A DNA stretch of 64,000 nt from Bacillota bacterium (lineage in GTDB: Bacteria; Bacillota_I; Bacilli_A; Izemoplasmatales; UBA1188): positions 186,001 through 250,000 of the forward strand of contig JAEYPN010000030.1 of NCBI GenBank assembly GCA_023410715.1. Direction: 5' to 3'. Each line of letters begins with the position of its first letter. Position 1 is the first letter of the stretch. The position numbers were made by a program, and so were the translations under genes. The notes beneath the pieces were generated by a model that did not search any database, had not been told where the DNA came from, and saw only the letters and a list, made by a program, of their open reading frames with translations. Below are positions 1 through 8,092 of this stretch, in pieces.

Positions 1-1654
1 CTAAGATTTGTTTAACTAAATATAGTAATACTTCCTTCGAATTTTTTTCACTAACATTATCTACTAAAATCTTTTCTTTTGCATAAAAGCCATTAAATAA
101 AGACGCCAAATTTAGTAGGTATTTCGCTAAATATGAAGGGGCACATTCTACTGCTGACCTAACTAGAATACTTTCATATTGAGCAATTTCTTTGATTATT
201 TCAAAATAATGATCGCCTAAATATAGTTTATAATCAATATTATTAAAATCAATCTGTTCATTTTTTAAAATAGAATTAATACGGACATACGTGTACTGTA
301 AATATGGACCAGTCTGACCTTCAAATTTAACCATTGATTCAAGGTCAAATTCAAAATCATTAGCACGATAATTTCTTAAATCATTAAAAATTATTGCTGA
401 AGTTCCAATTTTTTCCGCAATTTCTTCTTTATTTTCTAAGTCAGGATTCTTTTCATTAATGTATTCTAAAGATATTTCTTTAGCTTTATCTAAAACATCA
501 ATTAGTTTAACTGCCCGACCCTTACGTGTTGACATTTTCTTGCCATCTTGCAAAACTAAACCAAAATTCACATGAAAAATATTTTGATAAAAGTCATAAC
601 CCATAAGTTTTACAACTTCTTTTAACTCCTCAAAATGTAATTTTTGTTCATTACCAACGACATATAAGCATTTAGTAAAATTATATTCATGCTTACGATA
701 AAATAATGCTGCTAAATCACGCGTAATATATAAAGTTGAACCATCATTTTTCTTAATGATAGCTGGTGGAACGTCACCTTCAAGCTTTACAACCATCGCT
801 CCATCATCTAAAACAAGCAAGTTTTTATCTTCTAGTTCGTTAACAATAGCGTCCATTTTATCATTATAGAAAGCTTCACCGTTATATGAATCAAACTTAA
901 CATTTAGTCTCTCATACATTTTATTAAATTCTTTTAATGATTCTTCTCTAAACCATTTCCAAATTTTAACGTATTCTTCATTTCCCTGTTCAAGCTCTTT
1001 AAATATTTTACGTGCTTCTATTTCTAGATTTGGATCATTTTCAGCTAATGCGTGAAATTTAACATAAAGTGCTACTAATTCTTCAATTGGATTTGCTTGA
1101 ACTTTTGCTTTATCGCCAAAGTTTAAATATGCATAAATCATTTTACCAAATTGCGTACCATAATCCCCTAAATGATTAATTCTAACTGTTTTTGCACCAC
1201 ATTTTTCATAAATATTGGCAATTGCTTGACCAATAATTGTTGAGCGTAAATGACCGATAGAAAATGGTTTTGCAATATTTGGTGATGAATAATCTAAACA
1301 GATTACTTCATCATTAAACTCATTATTTTTACCAATTTCTTTTTCTAATAAGTTTCTGATGACTTTTTTAGTTAACTCTTCACGTGATACTGTAATATTA
1401 ACGAAACCACCAATTACATTAATTTCTTGAAATAAATTACTTAAAGGTGAAATACTTAATAATTCCTTTATATCTTCTGTAATCTCGTTAATACTTTTCT
1501 TTATAACTTTCAAAAGCGTAAAACAAGGAATCGATAAATCTCCCTGACCTGCTCTTTTTGGTTCTTCAATAATAAAATTTAAATCTAAAGCATATTTCTT
1601 TAGATATTCGTCATGTAAATAATTTTTTATATCATTTTTTACTTTTGAAATCAT
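1..1654 (-). CDS. argS: Arginyl-tRNA synthetase, 3' end beyond window
   Basis: Charges tRNA-Arg with arginine in the cytoplasm (class I aminoacyl-tRNA synthetase). The reading frame opens at ATG 1654 and stays open to the left edge, so about 551 codons are visible and only the extreme C-terminus of the anticodon-binding domain is missing. Visible are the N-terminal Add-1-type domain, the HIGH-like motif SIGHLRST preceded by DYSSPNIAKP, and the KMSK-equivalent KKMSTRKG. The start lies one base after the stop of the upstream NUDIX gene, which suggests translational coupling. A second ATG five bases upstream runs into a stop after two codons, so 1654 is the start. Confidence 0.96.
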   Translation of the reverse strand, partial: MISKVKNDIKNYLHDEYLKKYALDLNFIIEEPKRAGQGDLSIPCFTLLKVIKKSINEITEDIKELLSISPLSNLFQEINVIGGFVNITVSREELTKKVIRNLLEKEIGKNNEFNDEVICLDYSSPNIAKPFSIGHLRSTIIGQAIANIYEKCGAKTVRINHLGDYGTQFGKMIYAYLNFGDKAKVQANPIEELVALYVKFHALAENDPNLEIEARKIFKELEQGNEEYVKIWKWFREESLKEFNKMYERLNVKFDSYNGEAFYNDKMDAIVNELEDKNLLVLDDGAMVVKLEGDVPPAIIKKNDGSTLYITRDLAALFYRKHEYNFTKCLYVVGNEQKLHFEELKEVVKLMGYDFYQNIFHVNFGLVLQDGKKMSTRKGRAVKLIDVLDKAKEISLEYINEKNPDLENKEEIAEKIGTSAIIFNDLRNYRANDFEFDLESMVKFEGQTGPYLQYTYVRINSILKNEQIDFNNIDYKLYLGDHYFEIIKEIAQYESILVRSAVECAPSYLAKYLLNLASLFNGFYAKEKILVDNVSEKNSKEVLLYLVKQIL

Positions 1655-1655
1655 T

Positions 1656-2177
1656 TCATACCTCGATTAAATGCTCTTTTATAAAACTTAATATATCTGT
1701 TTGCGTATGATAAAAACTGATATTTCCATAAGCTTTATAATTAGCTAATTGTTTTTGATTGTGTCTAATTGCCTCATCAATTTTGACCCACAATGGAATA
1801 AGTCCCATGTCTTCTTCATGACTTTCTAAGGCATTATCTGTAAAAGTTAAAACATCGATTAAATAATAGTCGCTTTCTATACGAATTGGTTCTCCATTAT
1901 ATGAGCGAGATTTTCTTAATTCATAGGTTGAACCAATATTTTTTAAAATATTAATTTCAAACGCTCCTACTTCCTCAAGTAATTCGCGGTGCAGAGCATC
2001 GTATTTTGTTTCATTCATCATGATAACTCCACCAGGAGTCCCATACATATTATCTCTAGATGAATACATTAATAGAATTCTGTCGTCTTTTAATATAATG
2101 CCACGAACGCATTTTCTTAAGAATAGTTTGTTGGTTGCTGCAATGTCTTGATCAATTTTTTCAATTATATAATCCAT
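1656..2177 (-). CDS. NUDIX hydrolase
   Basis: Predicted to hydrolyse a nucleoside diphosphate linked to another moiety; the substrate cannot be told from sequence. The NUDIX box is present as GGVIMMNETKYDALHRELLE with the EELLEEVG-type helix at about residues 50-75. I chose ATG 2177 over an upstream in-frame TTG because GAGGTGG lies just before it. It is followed directly by argS, so the two are probably co-transcribed, but no functional link is implied. Confidence 0.85.
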   Translation of the reverse strand: MDYIIEKIDQDIAATNKLFLRKCVRGIILKDDRILLMYSSRDNMYGTPGGVIMMNETKYDALHRELLEEVGAFEINILKNIGSTYELRKSRSYNGEPIRIESDYYLIDVLTFTDNALESHEEDMGLIPLWVKIDEAIRHNQKQLANYKAYGNISFYHTQTDILSFIKEHLIEV

Positions 2178-2199
2178 GTTTCCACCTCTATTTTCCAAT

Positions 2200-2228
2200 A
2201 TTATACCATATAATATTGAATAATTTTC
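2200..2228 (-). promoter_or_regulatory. Probable promoter of NUDIX-argS
   Basis: A perfect TATAAT -10 reads on the minus strand at 2205-2200, 23 bases before the NUDIX start codon. The -35 region is poor. It sits in the short gap after the ABC-F stop codon. Confidence 0.45.
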
Positions 2229-4080
2229 ACATTTCTGAAAATTCGATATATTCTTCCATTAGTTTATGTAGTGTATCTTCTTTTTGATCAATTTCTTCTA
2301 AAAGATTTTTTATCTTTAATGCATCTTCATAATATTCTTTTTGGTATTGTAATTCCTTTAGTTCTTTAATGCGTTTATCTAAGCTATTAATTTCATTTTC
2401 ATACTTTTCCTTAAGCTTTTTATTATCAACAGTCTTAGGCTTAGTAATTTTAATTTTGATTGGCTTAGTATCTTCTAGAGTACTTATGTACTTTAGGTAT
2501 TCATCATAATTACCATCAATAAAAATAATTCTATCTTTAAAAATAGCTAAAATTTTAGTCGCAATACGATTAATAAAATAACGATCATGCGATACAAATA
2601 TAATCGGTGACTCATAATCATTAAATACTTCTTCAACAATATCTTTTGTTTTAATATCTAAGTGATTGGTTGGCTCATCTAAAAATAGCATTTCTGGTTT
2701 TTCAAGTCTTAATAAAAGTAACCTTAAACGAACCTTCTCACCACCTGATAACATTGAAACATCCTTAAAAACATCTTCATCTTTAAAAAGAAGTCTAGCA
2801 AGTTCTGATCTTACCATTGTTAAAGTAAAAAGTGGATATAGATCATGGACAATATCAAATAATGTTTTACCAGTTGGGAGGTCATCTTGTATTTGATCAA
2901 AATAACCAAATTTAAAATCATAATGAAACTCTACGCTTCCTTTTATTGGGCTTAACTCACCCATGATTGTCTTAAGGAGTGTTGTTTTACCGATTCCATT
3001 ATCACCTATAATTGCTAGTTTATCAAATCCCCGCATATTAAAGGTAATATTATCTCTAATTAATTTTTCATAACCAATTGCTAAATTTTTGACATCTAAA
3101 ATAACCGCTTTAGTTCCTCTTTTTGATTCCATATTTAAAGAAATTTTCTCATCTCTTAGTTTTGGCTTATCAATTAATTCTTTACTTAATCTATCAATCT
3201 TTTTAATTCGATCCTGCGCTGATTTTGCTTTGGTTGCTTTATAGCGGAACCGATCAACAAAATCTTGATAATGGGCTATTTCGCTTATCTGCTTGTTATA
3301 AGTTTTAAGTAAGAGTTCATATCTTCTGAATTTTTCTTCTAAATAATAATCATAGTTACCATAATAAAGATTAGCAGTATTTTGATCAATTTCAATAATT
3401 CTTTTTGTTACTTTATTTATAAAGTACTTATCATGAGTAGCAATTAAAACCGCTCCATAGTAATTTCTTAAATAGTCTTCTAACCACTCAATCAGATTAA
3501 TATCCAAATGATTGGTTGGTTCATCTAGAATCAATAAGTTAGGCTTTAATAAAAGTAACTTAGCAAAATTCGCTTTGGTCTTTTCACCACCACTGAAGGT
3601 TGTAATTCTTCTATTATACATATCTTCTTTAAAGCCAAATTTAGTTAAAATCATATCTCGTTCGTATTGATATTCATAACCACCATTTATTTCATATTGA
3701 TGAATTAAATTATTATATTGATTAATTAAATCCCCGTTATTTGGTTCTAATTCCATCTTCTGACAAATATCACTTATGTCATTTTCTAAATTTATTAGGT
3801 AACTAAAAACGCTATTTATCTCGTCAATAAAGGTATTCTCCTCTGAGGTAATAACATTTTGTGATAAATAACCAATTTTTGTTTCTTTGCTTAGAGATAT
3901 TGAGCCACTATCATACTCAGCTTCTCCCATTATGATTTTAAGTAATGTTGATTTTCCTGTACCATTATCACCGATTAATGCAACTTTCTCACCTAAATCA
4001 AGTGAAAAAGAAACATTTTTAAATAAAATTTCGGTATTAAATGTCTTACATAAATTATTAACACTAATTAACAAATCCAT
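2227..4080 (-). CDS. ABC-F family ATPase
   Basis: A soluble twin-ATPase protein of the ABC-F family, whose members act on ribosomes (translation factors or antibiotic resistance) and not in transport. Two nucleotide-binding domains are visible: Walker A GDNGTGKST and signature FSGGEK in the first, GDNGIGKTT and LSGGEK in the second, each with a LILDEPTNHLD or LFLDEPTNHLD Walker B. They are joined by a charged linker of about 80 residues. A C-terminal coiled coil (about residues 555-615) resembles Uup/YfmR types. No membrane segments. Start at ATG 4080 after AAAGG; two GTG codons in frame just upstream overlap the ribosome-binding site. It follows the rplT terminator closely, so some expression may come by read-through. 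Confidence 0.9.
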   Translation of the reverse strand: MDLLISVNNLCKTFNTEILFKNVSFSLDLGEKVALIGDNGTGKSTLLKIIMGEAEYDSGSISLSKETKIGYLSQNVITSEENTFIDEINSVFSYLINLENDISDICQKMELEPNNGDLINQYNNLIHQYEINGGYEYQYERDMILTKFGFKEDMYNRRITTFSGGEKTKANFAKLLLLKPNLLILDEPTNHLDINLIEWLEDYLRNYYGAVLIATHDKYFINKVTKRIIEIDQNTANLYYGNYDYYLEEKFRRYELLLKTYNKQISEIAHYQDFVDRFRYKATKAKSAQDRIKKIDRLSKELIDKPKLRDEKISLNMESKRGTKAVILDVKNLAIGYEKLIRDNITFNMRGFDKLAIIGDNGIGKTTLLKTIMGELSPIKGSVEFHYDFKFGYFDQIQDDLPTGKTLFDIVHDLYPLFTLTMVRSELARLLFKDEDVFKDVSMLSGGEKVRLRLLLLRLEKPEMLFLDEPTNHLDIKTKDIVEEVFNDYESPIIFVSHDRYFINRIATKILAIFKDRIIFIDGNYDEYLKYISTLEDTKPIKIKITKPKTVDNKKLKEKYENEINSLDKRIKELKELQYQKEYYEDALKIKNLLEEIDQKEDTLHKLMEEYIEFSEM

Positions 4081-4095
4081 CACCACCTTTATACA

Positions 4096-4123
4096 AAAAA
4101 AGAGGATTGGCTACCTCTTTTTA
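4096..4123 (-). terminator. Terminator of infC-rpmI-rplT
   Basis: Hairpin with arms AAAAAGAGG and CCTCTTTTT lying between the rplT stop and the ABC-F gene; a T run follows on the minus strand. Confidence 0.8.
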
Positions 4124-4128
4124 AAAAT

Positions 4129-4485
4129 TTATTTTAAAGCTGCTTTTGCTTTGTTGCAAAGTTCAGAAAAACCTGCAGCATCAAATACAGCAATATCTGC
4201 TAAAACCTTACGATTAACTTGGATATTTGCTTTATTTAATCCGTCAATTAAGCGTGAATAAGAAATATCATTTAATCTTGCAGCAGCATTAATACGTGTA
4301 ATCCAAAGCCTTCTAAAATCTCTTTTTCTTCTCTTGCGATCGCGATAAGCATAAGATAATGAATTCATTACCTGCTCATGAGCAGTCTTATATAATAAAT
4401 GTTTGGCTCCATAGTAACCTTTAGCTAATTTTAAAACTTTTTTACGTCTTTTATGTGTAGTGATTCCACCTTTAACTCTTGGCAT
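4129..4485 (-). CDS. rplT: 50S ribosomal protein L20
   Basis: Binds 23S rRNA early in large-subunit assembly, and in Firmicutes also represses its own operon through the leader RNA. 118 residues, the usual length, beginning [21 protein letters not shown] with the very basic N-terminal extension and a globular C-terminus ([11 protein letters not shown]). Last gene of infC-rpmI-rplT, 17 bases after rpmI. A strong AGGAGG-type site precedes the ATG. Confidence 0.98.
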   Translation of the reverse strand: MPRVKGGITTHKRRKKVLKLAKGYYGAKHLLYKTAHEQVMNSLSYAYRDRKRRKRDFRRLWITRINAAARLNDISYSRLIDGLNKANIQVNRKVLADIAVFDAAGFSELCNKAKAALK

Positions 4486-4502
4486 GTTTCATTTCCTCCT
4501 TG

Positions 4503-4700
4503 CTATAGATTTGGGATTTGGTGTTTAATACGACGGTAATCGCATGTCTTCACTGATCCTGATTTTCTTAAATGTCTTTTTACTTTTTGTGTTTTGTGTC
4601 CAAATAAATGCGCTGTAAATGCACGATGTCTAATAAATTTGCCGGTTGCTGAAACTTTAATTCTCTTCTTTGTACCAGCATGTGTCTTCATTTTTGGCAT
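4503..4700 (-). CDS. rpmI: 50S ribosomal protein L35
   Basis: Small basic large-subunit protein of 65 residues, starting MPKMKTHAGTKKRIKVSATG and containing the family HRAFTAHLFGHKT stretch. It lies between infC and rplT as in most bacteria. Confidence 0.98.
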   Translation of the reverse strand: MPKMKTHAGTKKRIKVSATGKFIRHRAFTAHLFGHKTQKVKRHLRKSGSVKTCDYRRIKHQIPNL

Positions 4701-4715
4701 ATCCTTATATCTCCT

Positions 4716-5258
4716 TTATTTATTTTTTTTAGGTGTAAGTGTTGCCGAAATCATTCGGCCTTCAAGAATTGGATCTTTATCTAATGTAGCAATATCATCC
4801 ATTCTTCCTGCATATTTTTTAACAATATCAATCGCTTGTTTTGAATATGTCATCATTCTACCTGTTAGTTTAAGTGACACTTTTAGTTTGTCTCCGTCCT
4901 CTAAGAACTTGCGACCATTACGAACTTTGGTTTCAAAATCATTATCGTCTATTTGTGCTGATAAACGCATTCCTTTAATCTCAACAACCTTTTGATTCTT
5001 CTTTTGCTCCCGCATTTTACGTTGTTGTTCGTAGCGATATCTTGAATAATCGATAAGTTTGCAGACAACTGGAGTGGCATTTGGAGCTACGCATACCAAA
5101 TCAAATCCTTCTCTATCTGCAATAAATAGTGCTTCATTTAACGATTTAACACCATATTGATATCCATCATTGCCGATTAAAAAAACTTCTTTCGCACGGA
5201 TATTTTCGTTTACTAGCATGTCATCTTTTTTAACAGGCTTATTCAAATTGTTGTTTAT
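4716..5258 (-). CDS. infC: Translation initiation factor IF-3
   Basis: Binds the 30S subunit, keeps subunits apart and proofreads start codons. The IF3-N domain (NENIRAKEVFLIGNDGYQYG, VCVAPNATPVVCKLIDYSRY) and IF3-C domain (EIKGMRLSAQIDDND, GDKLKVSLKLTGR) are both complete. No ATG is available at the expected N-terminus. GGGAGG at 5272-5267 is eight bases from an in-frame ATA at 5258, the right spacing, while the in-frame GTG (5267) and TTG (5264) overlap or nearly touch it. I therefore place the start at ATA; IF3 genes commonly use AUU or AUA starts for autoregulation. A later ATG (5219) would cut into the conserved N-domain. Confidence 0.95.
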   Translation of the reverse strand: MNNNLNKPVKKDDMLVNENIRAKEVFLIGNDGYQYGVKSLNEALFIADREGFDLVCVAPNATPVVCKLIDYSRYRYEQQRKMREQKKNQKVVEIKGMRLSAQIDDNDFETKVRNGRKFLEDGDKLKVSLKLTGRMMTYSKQAIDIVKKYAGRMDDIATLDKDPILEGRMISATLTPKKNK

Positions 5259-5280
5259 AAACAACACCTCCCATTGATTT

Positions 5281-5312
5281 AAAAAGAAAAAAGTGAGTAT
5301 GAGCCCACTTTT
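5281..5312 (-). terminator. Attenuator terminator in the infC leader
   Basis: Inverted repeat AAAAGTG / CACTTTT followed on the minus strand by a T run, 25 bases upstream of the infC ribosome-binding site. It fits the regulatory terminator expected of an L20-type leader. Confidence 0.7.
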
Positions 5313-5400
5313 AAAATAACAAATAGTTAATTTATAGCTTTCAACCTATCACTTAAGCAATCAGGTGAGAAGTGGGACTTCTTCTTTCTAATTTTTACCT
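5281..5400 (-). ncRNA. L20 (infC) leader, ribosomal protein autoregulation
   Basis: The untranslated leader between the promoter and infC is about 130 bases. On the minus strand it carries a fold from GAAGTCCCACTTC and the stretch CTCACCTGATTGC, then the attenuator hairpin. In low-GC Gram-positives, L20 binds such a leader, which mimics its 23S rRNA site, and causes premature termination of infC-rpmI-rplT. The assignment rests on position, size, the terminator and resemblance to remembered family members; a covariance-model search was not possible. Confidence 0.65.
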
Positions 5401-5404
5401 ATAT

Positions 5405-5433
5405 AGTATACAACATTAATTATTTGTTGTCAA
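5405..5433 (-). promoter_or_regulatory. SigA promoter of infC operon
   Basis: On the minus strand TTGACA (5433-5428), 17-base spacer, TATACT (5410-5405). It overlaps the last codons of glmU, so the infC operon starts inside the end of the previous gene. Confidence 0.85.
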
Positions 5434-6805
5434 CAAATTTTTTATTAATTGGTAAGTTTTGAATATAGTCGACCTTATTTACCTGTTTTGCCCTCGCAAT
5501 TGCTAATGCACTACCAGGTACGTCTTTATTAATTGTTGATCCAGCTGCAATAAAGCTGTTATTTTCAATCTTAATTGGAGCAATCATATTAACGTTACAG
5601 CCAATGAAGACATTATCACCAATAATTGTTTTGTGTTTATTTATACCATCATAGTTAACCGTAATACTACCACATCCAAAGTTAACATTAGCGCCACATT
5701 CTGTATCACCAATATAAGCTAAATGTGAAGCTTTAGTATTTTCTTTAGTTGATGATTTTTTCACCTCAACAAAGTTACCAATTCTATTTTTTGGACCAAT
5801 GTTTGCACCCTCACGCAAATGGGCAAATGGACCAATAGTAGTATTCTCATGAACAATTGAATCATATACTAAGCTATGGCGGCAAACCACATTTTGGCCA
5901 ATTACACTATTATGGATTTCGGTATTAGGACCAATGCTTGCGCCTTTATGAATAATTGAATCACCTGTAATATATGTATTAGGATGAATTTGCACATTTT
6001 CTTCAATAATTACATTATCACCGATAGTTATTGTTTCAGGGTTAATCATCGCTACGCCATTATACATATGACGTTTATTTATTTCTAGACGTAATTTGGC
6101 TTCAGCGATACTTAAAGCATATAAGTCATTAACACCCATAGTAATGGTTGAATCTTTAATAATGCATGAACCAATAATCATTTTATCTTGTTTTAATATT
6201 TTAACAATATCAGTTAAATAATATTCATTTTTCGCATTGTTATTTTTAACCTTATCTAAAGCTTCAAAAAGTAATTTATTATCACAAACATAAACACCTG
6301 TATTGATTTCGTTAATAAGTAGTTGTGTTCCATTTGCATCAAGTTGCTCAACTATTTCTTCAACTATTCCTTCTTCTCCACGAACAATACGTCCATATCC
6401 TGTTGGATCATTAACCTTAGTTGTACAGATTGTTAAATCATAACGGCGTTCTTTATGAGCACTAAATGCTCTATTAATTAGTTCAGTTGTAACAAGTGGC
6501 ATATCACCAGGTAAAATTATCGTATTACCATCCTCTACTACAAATTCACGAGCGGCTTTGCAGGCATCCGCAGTACCTAATTGTTCTTTTTGTTCAGCAT
6601 ACATAACTTTATCTTTAAGTATATCCATAATAACTTCTTTTTTGTGACCTACAACAACTATTACTTCATCAACAACTGATTTTTCTAAAGCTTCATAAAT
6701 ATATGAAATCATGGGCTTTTTCAGAATTGGATAGGCACATTTTGGAAGCTCTGTTTTCATTCTTGTACCTTTTCCAGCAGCAAGAACTATTGCATAATTT
6801 TTCAT
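5420..6805 (-). CDS. glmU: Bifunctional GlcN-1-P acetyltransferase / UDP-GlcNAc pyrophosphorylase
   Basis: Makes UDP-GlcNAc, the precursor of peptidoglycan, in two steps. The N-terminal uridylyltransferase domain carries LAAGKGTRMKTELPK and the metal-binding region near GDMPL. The C-terminal half (from about residue 250) is a left-handed beta-helix of hexapeptide repeats, ending with the catalytic region around HLAYIGDTECGANVNFGCGS. 461 residues, normal length. It overlaps glmM by four bases (ATGA) and completes the glmS-glmM-glmU operon. Confidence 0.97.
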   Translation of the reverse strand: MKNYAIVLAAGKGTRMKTELPKCAYPILKKPMISYIYEALEKSVVDEVIVVVGHKKEVIMDILKDKVMYAEQKEQLGTADACKAAREFVVEDGNTIILPGDMPLVTTELINRAFSAHKERRYDLTICTTKVNDPTGYGRIVRGEEGIVEEIVEQLDANGTQLLINEINTGVYVCDNKLLFEALDKVKNNNAKNEYYLTDIVKILKQDKMIIGSCIIKDSTITMGVNDLYALSIAEAKLRLEINKRHMYNGVAMINPETITIGDNVIIEENVQIHPNTYITGDSIIHKGASIGPNTEIHNSVIGQNVVCRHSLVYDSIVHENTTIGPFAHLREGANIGPKNRIGNFVEVKKSSTKENTKASHLAYIGDTECGANVNFGCGSITVNYDGINKHKTIIGDNVFIGCNVNMIAPIKIENNSFIAAGSTINKDVPGSALAIARAKQVNKVDYIQNLPINKKFVDNK

Positions 6806-8091
6806 AAGTTCACCTCATTTATTTTATCAACTATTATCTTAATATACTTTTTAACAAGAGTACTATCTTTAGCTTCAACTAAAACACGAACTAAAGGTTC
6901 TGTACCACTTTTTCTCACAATGACTTTGCCAACATCACTAAGCGCTTTTTTAGCTTCGCTTATAACATTTTTTACTTCATCAATTTCTAAAATATAATCT
7001 TTTTTAATTCTTATATTAACCATTTCGCTTGGATATTCAACTAAGTCTTTAGTTAATTCATAAAGACTTTTCTTTTCTTCAGTTATAATTTTTAAAAGAA
7101 AATAACTATTGAATAAACCATCCCCAGTATTTAAAAAATCATAATTTATAATATGTCCTGATGCTTCTCCACCTAAAGAATAATTATTCTTAGTAATTTC
7201 TTCTAAAACATATTTATCGCCAACATCAGTTAAGCTTACTTCTATTTCTAAATCTTTTAAAGCTTTAATGATACCAAGGTTACTCATCGTAGTTAAAACT
7301 ACATGGTTATAATTAAGCATCCCATTCTTTTTTAAATAGCTGGCAAAGGCATAAATTAGTTTATCGCCACTTATGACGTTACCTAATTCATCAATAGTTA
7401 AAAGACGGTCGCCATCGCCATCGTATGCAACACCTAAATCAAGTTTATTATTAAGAACAAAGTTTCTTAAATTATCAATATGTGTAGATCCACAATTATC
7501 GTTAATATTTTTACCATTTGGTTCATTAAACAAATAATAGCCTTCTTTTACTTTATCATAAAATATCTTATGACAAAAAGCAGATGTCGCACCATTTGCC
7601 GTATCAAAAGCAATCTTCAAATCGGTCTTTATTGGTTCATATAATGATAAATATAAATCTAAGATATTATCTTTTTTTAAGATTTCTCCATTAACATATT
7701 CAACAACTTCGTTTTTATCAATGATGTCTTCAATCATTTTTTCTTTTTCTAAAAATAGCTTTTCACCTTTATCAAACACTTTGATACCATTATCATGATA
7801 AGGATTATGACTAGCTGTAACCATAACCCCAATTGCTTGTAGTTTTTTAGAAATAAACGATAAAGCAGGTGTTGGTACAACACCTAAAGATATGACATTC
7901 TTTCCAGCTTTAATCGCACCCAAAGTAATGTTTTTTGAAATATCATCTGATGATTCACGAGTATCCATACCAATCACCACTAAATTCTCATTAAATACTC
8001 GTAAAGAATTGCCAACTTTATAGGCTAAATTATCCTTAAAGAAATAGTTAGCTTCGCCTCTAATTCCATCGGTTCCAAAATATTTTGTCAT
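6802..8091 (-). CDS. glmM: Phosphoglucosamine mutase
   Basis: Converts glucosamine-6-phosphate to glucosamine-1-phosphate. Begins KYFGTDGIRGEAN as the family does. It has the phosphoserine loop VTASHNPYHDNGIKVF, the metal-binding YDGDGDR, the sugar-binding GGEASGH and the phosphate-binding RKSGTEPLVRV. 429 residues, slightly short of the usual 445-450. It lies one base after glmS and overlaps glmU. Confidence 0.97.
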   Translation of the reverse strand: MTKYFGTDGIRGEANYFFKDNLAYKVGNSLRVFNENLVVIGMDTRESSDDISKNITLGAIKAGKNVISLGVVPTPALSFISKKLQAIGVMVTASHNPYHDNGIKVFDKGEKLFLEKEKMIEDIIDKNEVVEYVNGEILKKDNILDLYLSLYEPIKTDLKIAFDTANGATSAFCHKIFYDKVKEGYYLFNEPNGKNINDNCGSTHIDNLRNFVLNNKLDLGVAYDGDGDRLLTIDELGNVISGDKLIYAFASYLKKNGMLNYNHVVLTTMSNLGIIKALKDLEIEVSLTDVGDKYVLEEITKNNYSLGGEASGHIINYDFLNTGDGLFNSYFLLKIITEEKKSLYELTKDLVEYPSEMVNIRIKKDYILEIDEVKNVISEAKKALSDVGKVIVRKSGTEPLVRVLVEAKDSTLVKKYIKIIVDKINEVNL

Positions 8092-8092
8092 T

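Noticed and set aside
2666..2896. Plus-strand open frame inside the ABC-F gene
   Set aside because: Antisense shadow of a conserved ATPase domain, with no RBS or family pattern. The same holds for other plus-strand frames inside minus-strand genes, such as 6.5-kb-scale overlaps in mutS and argS.
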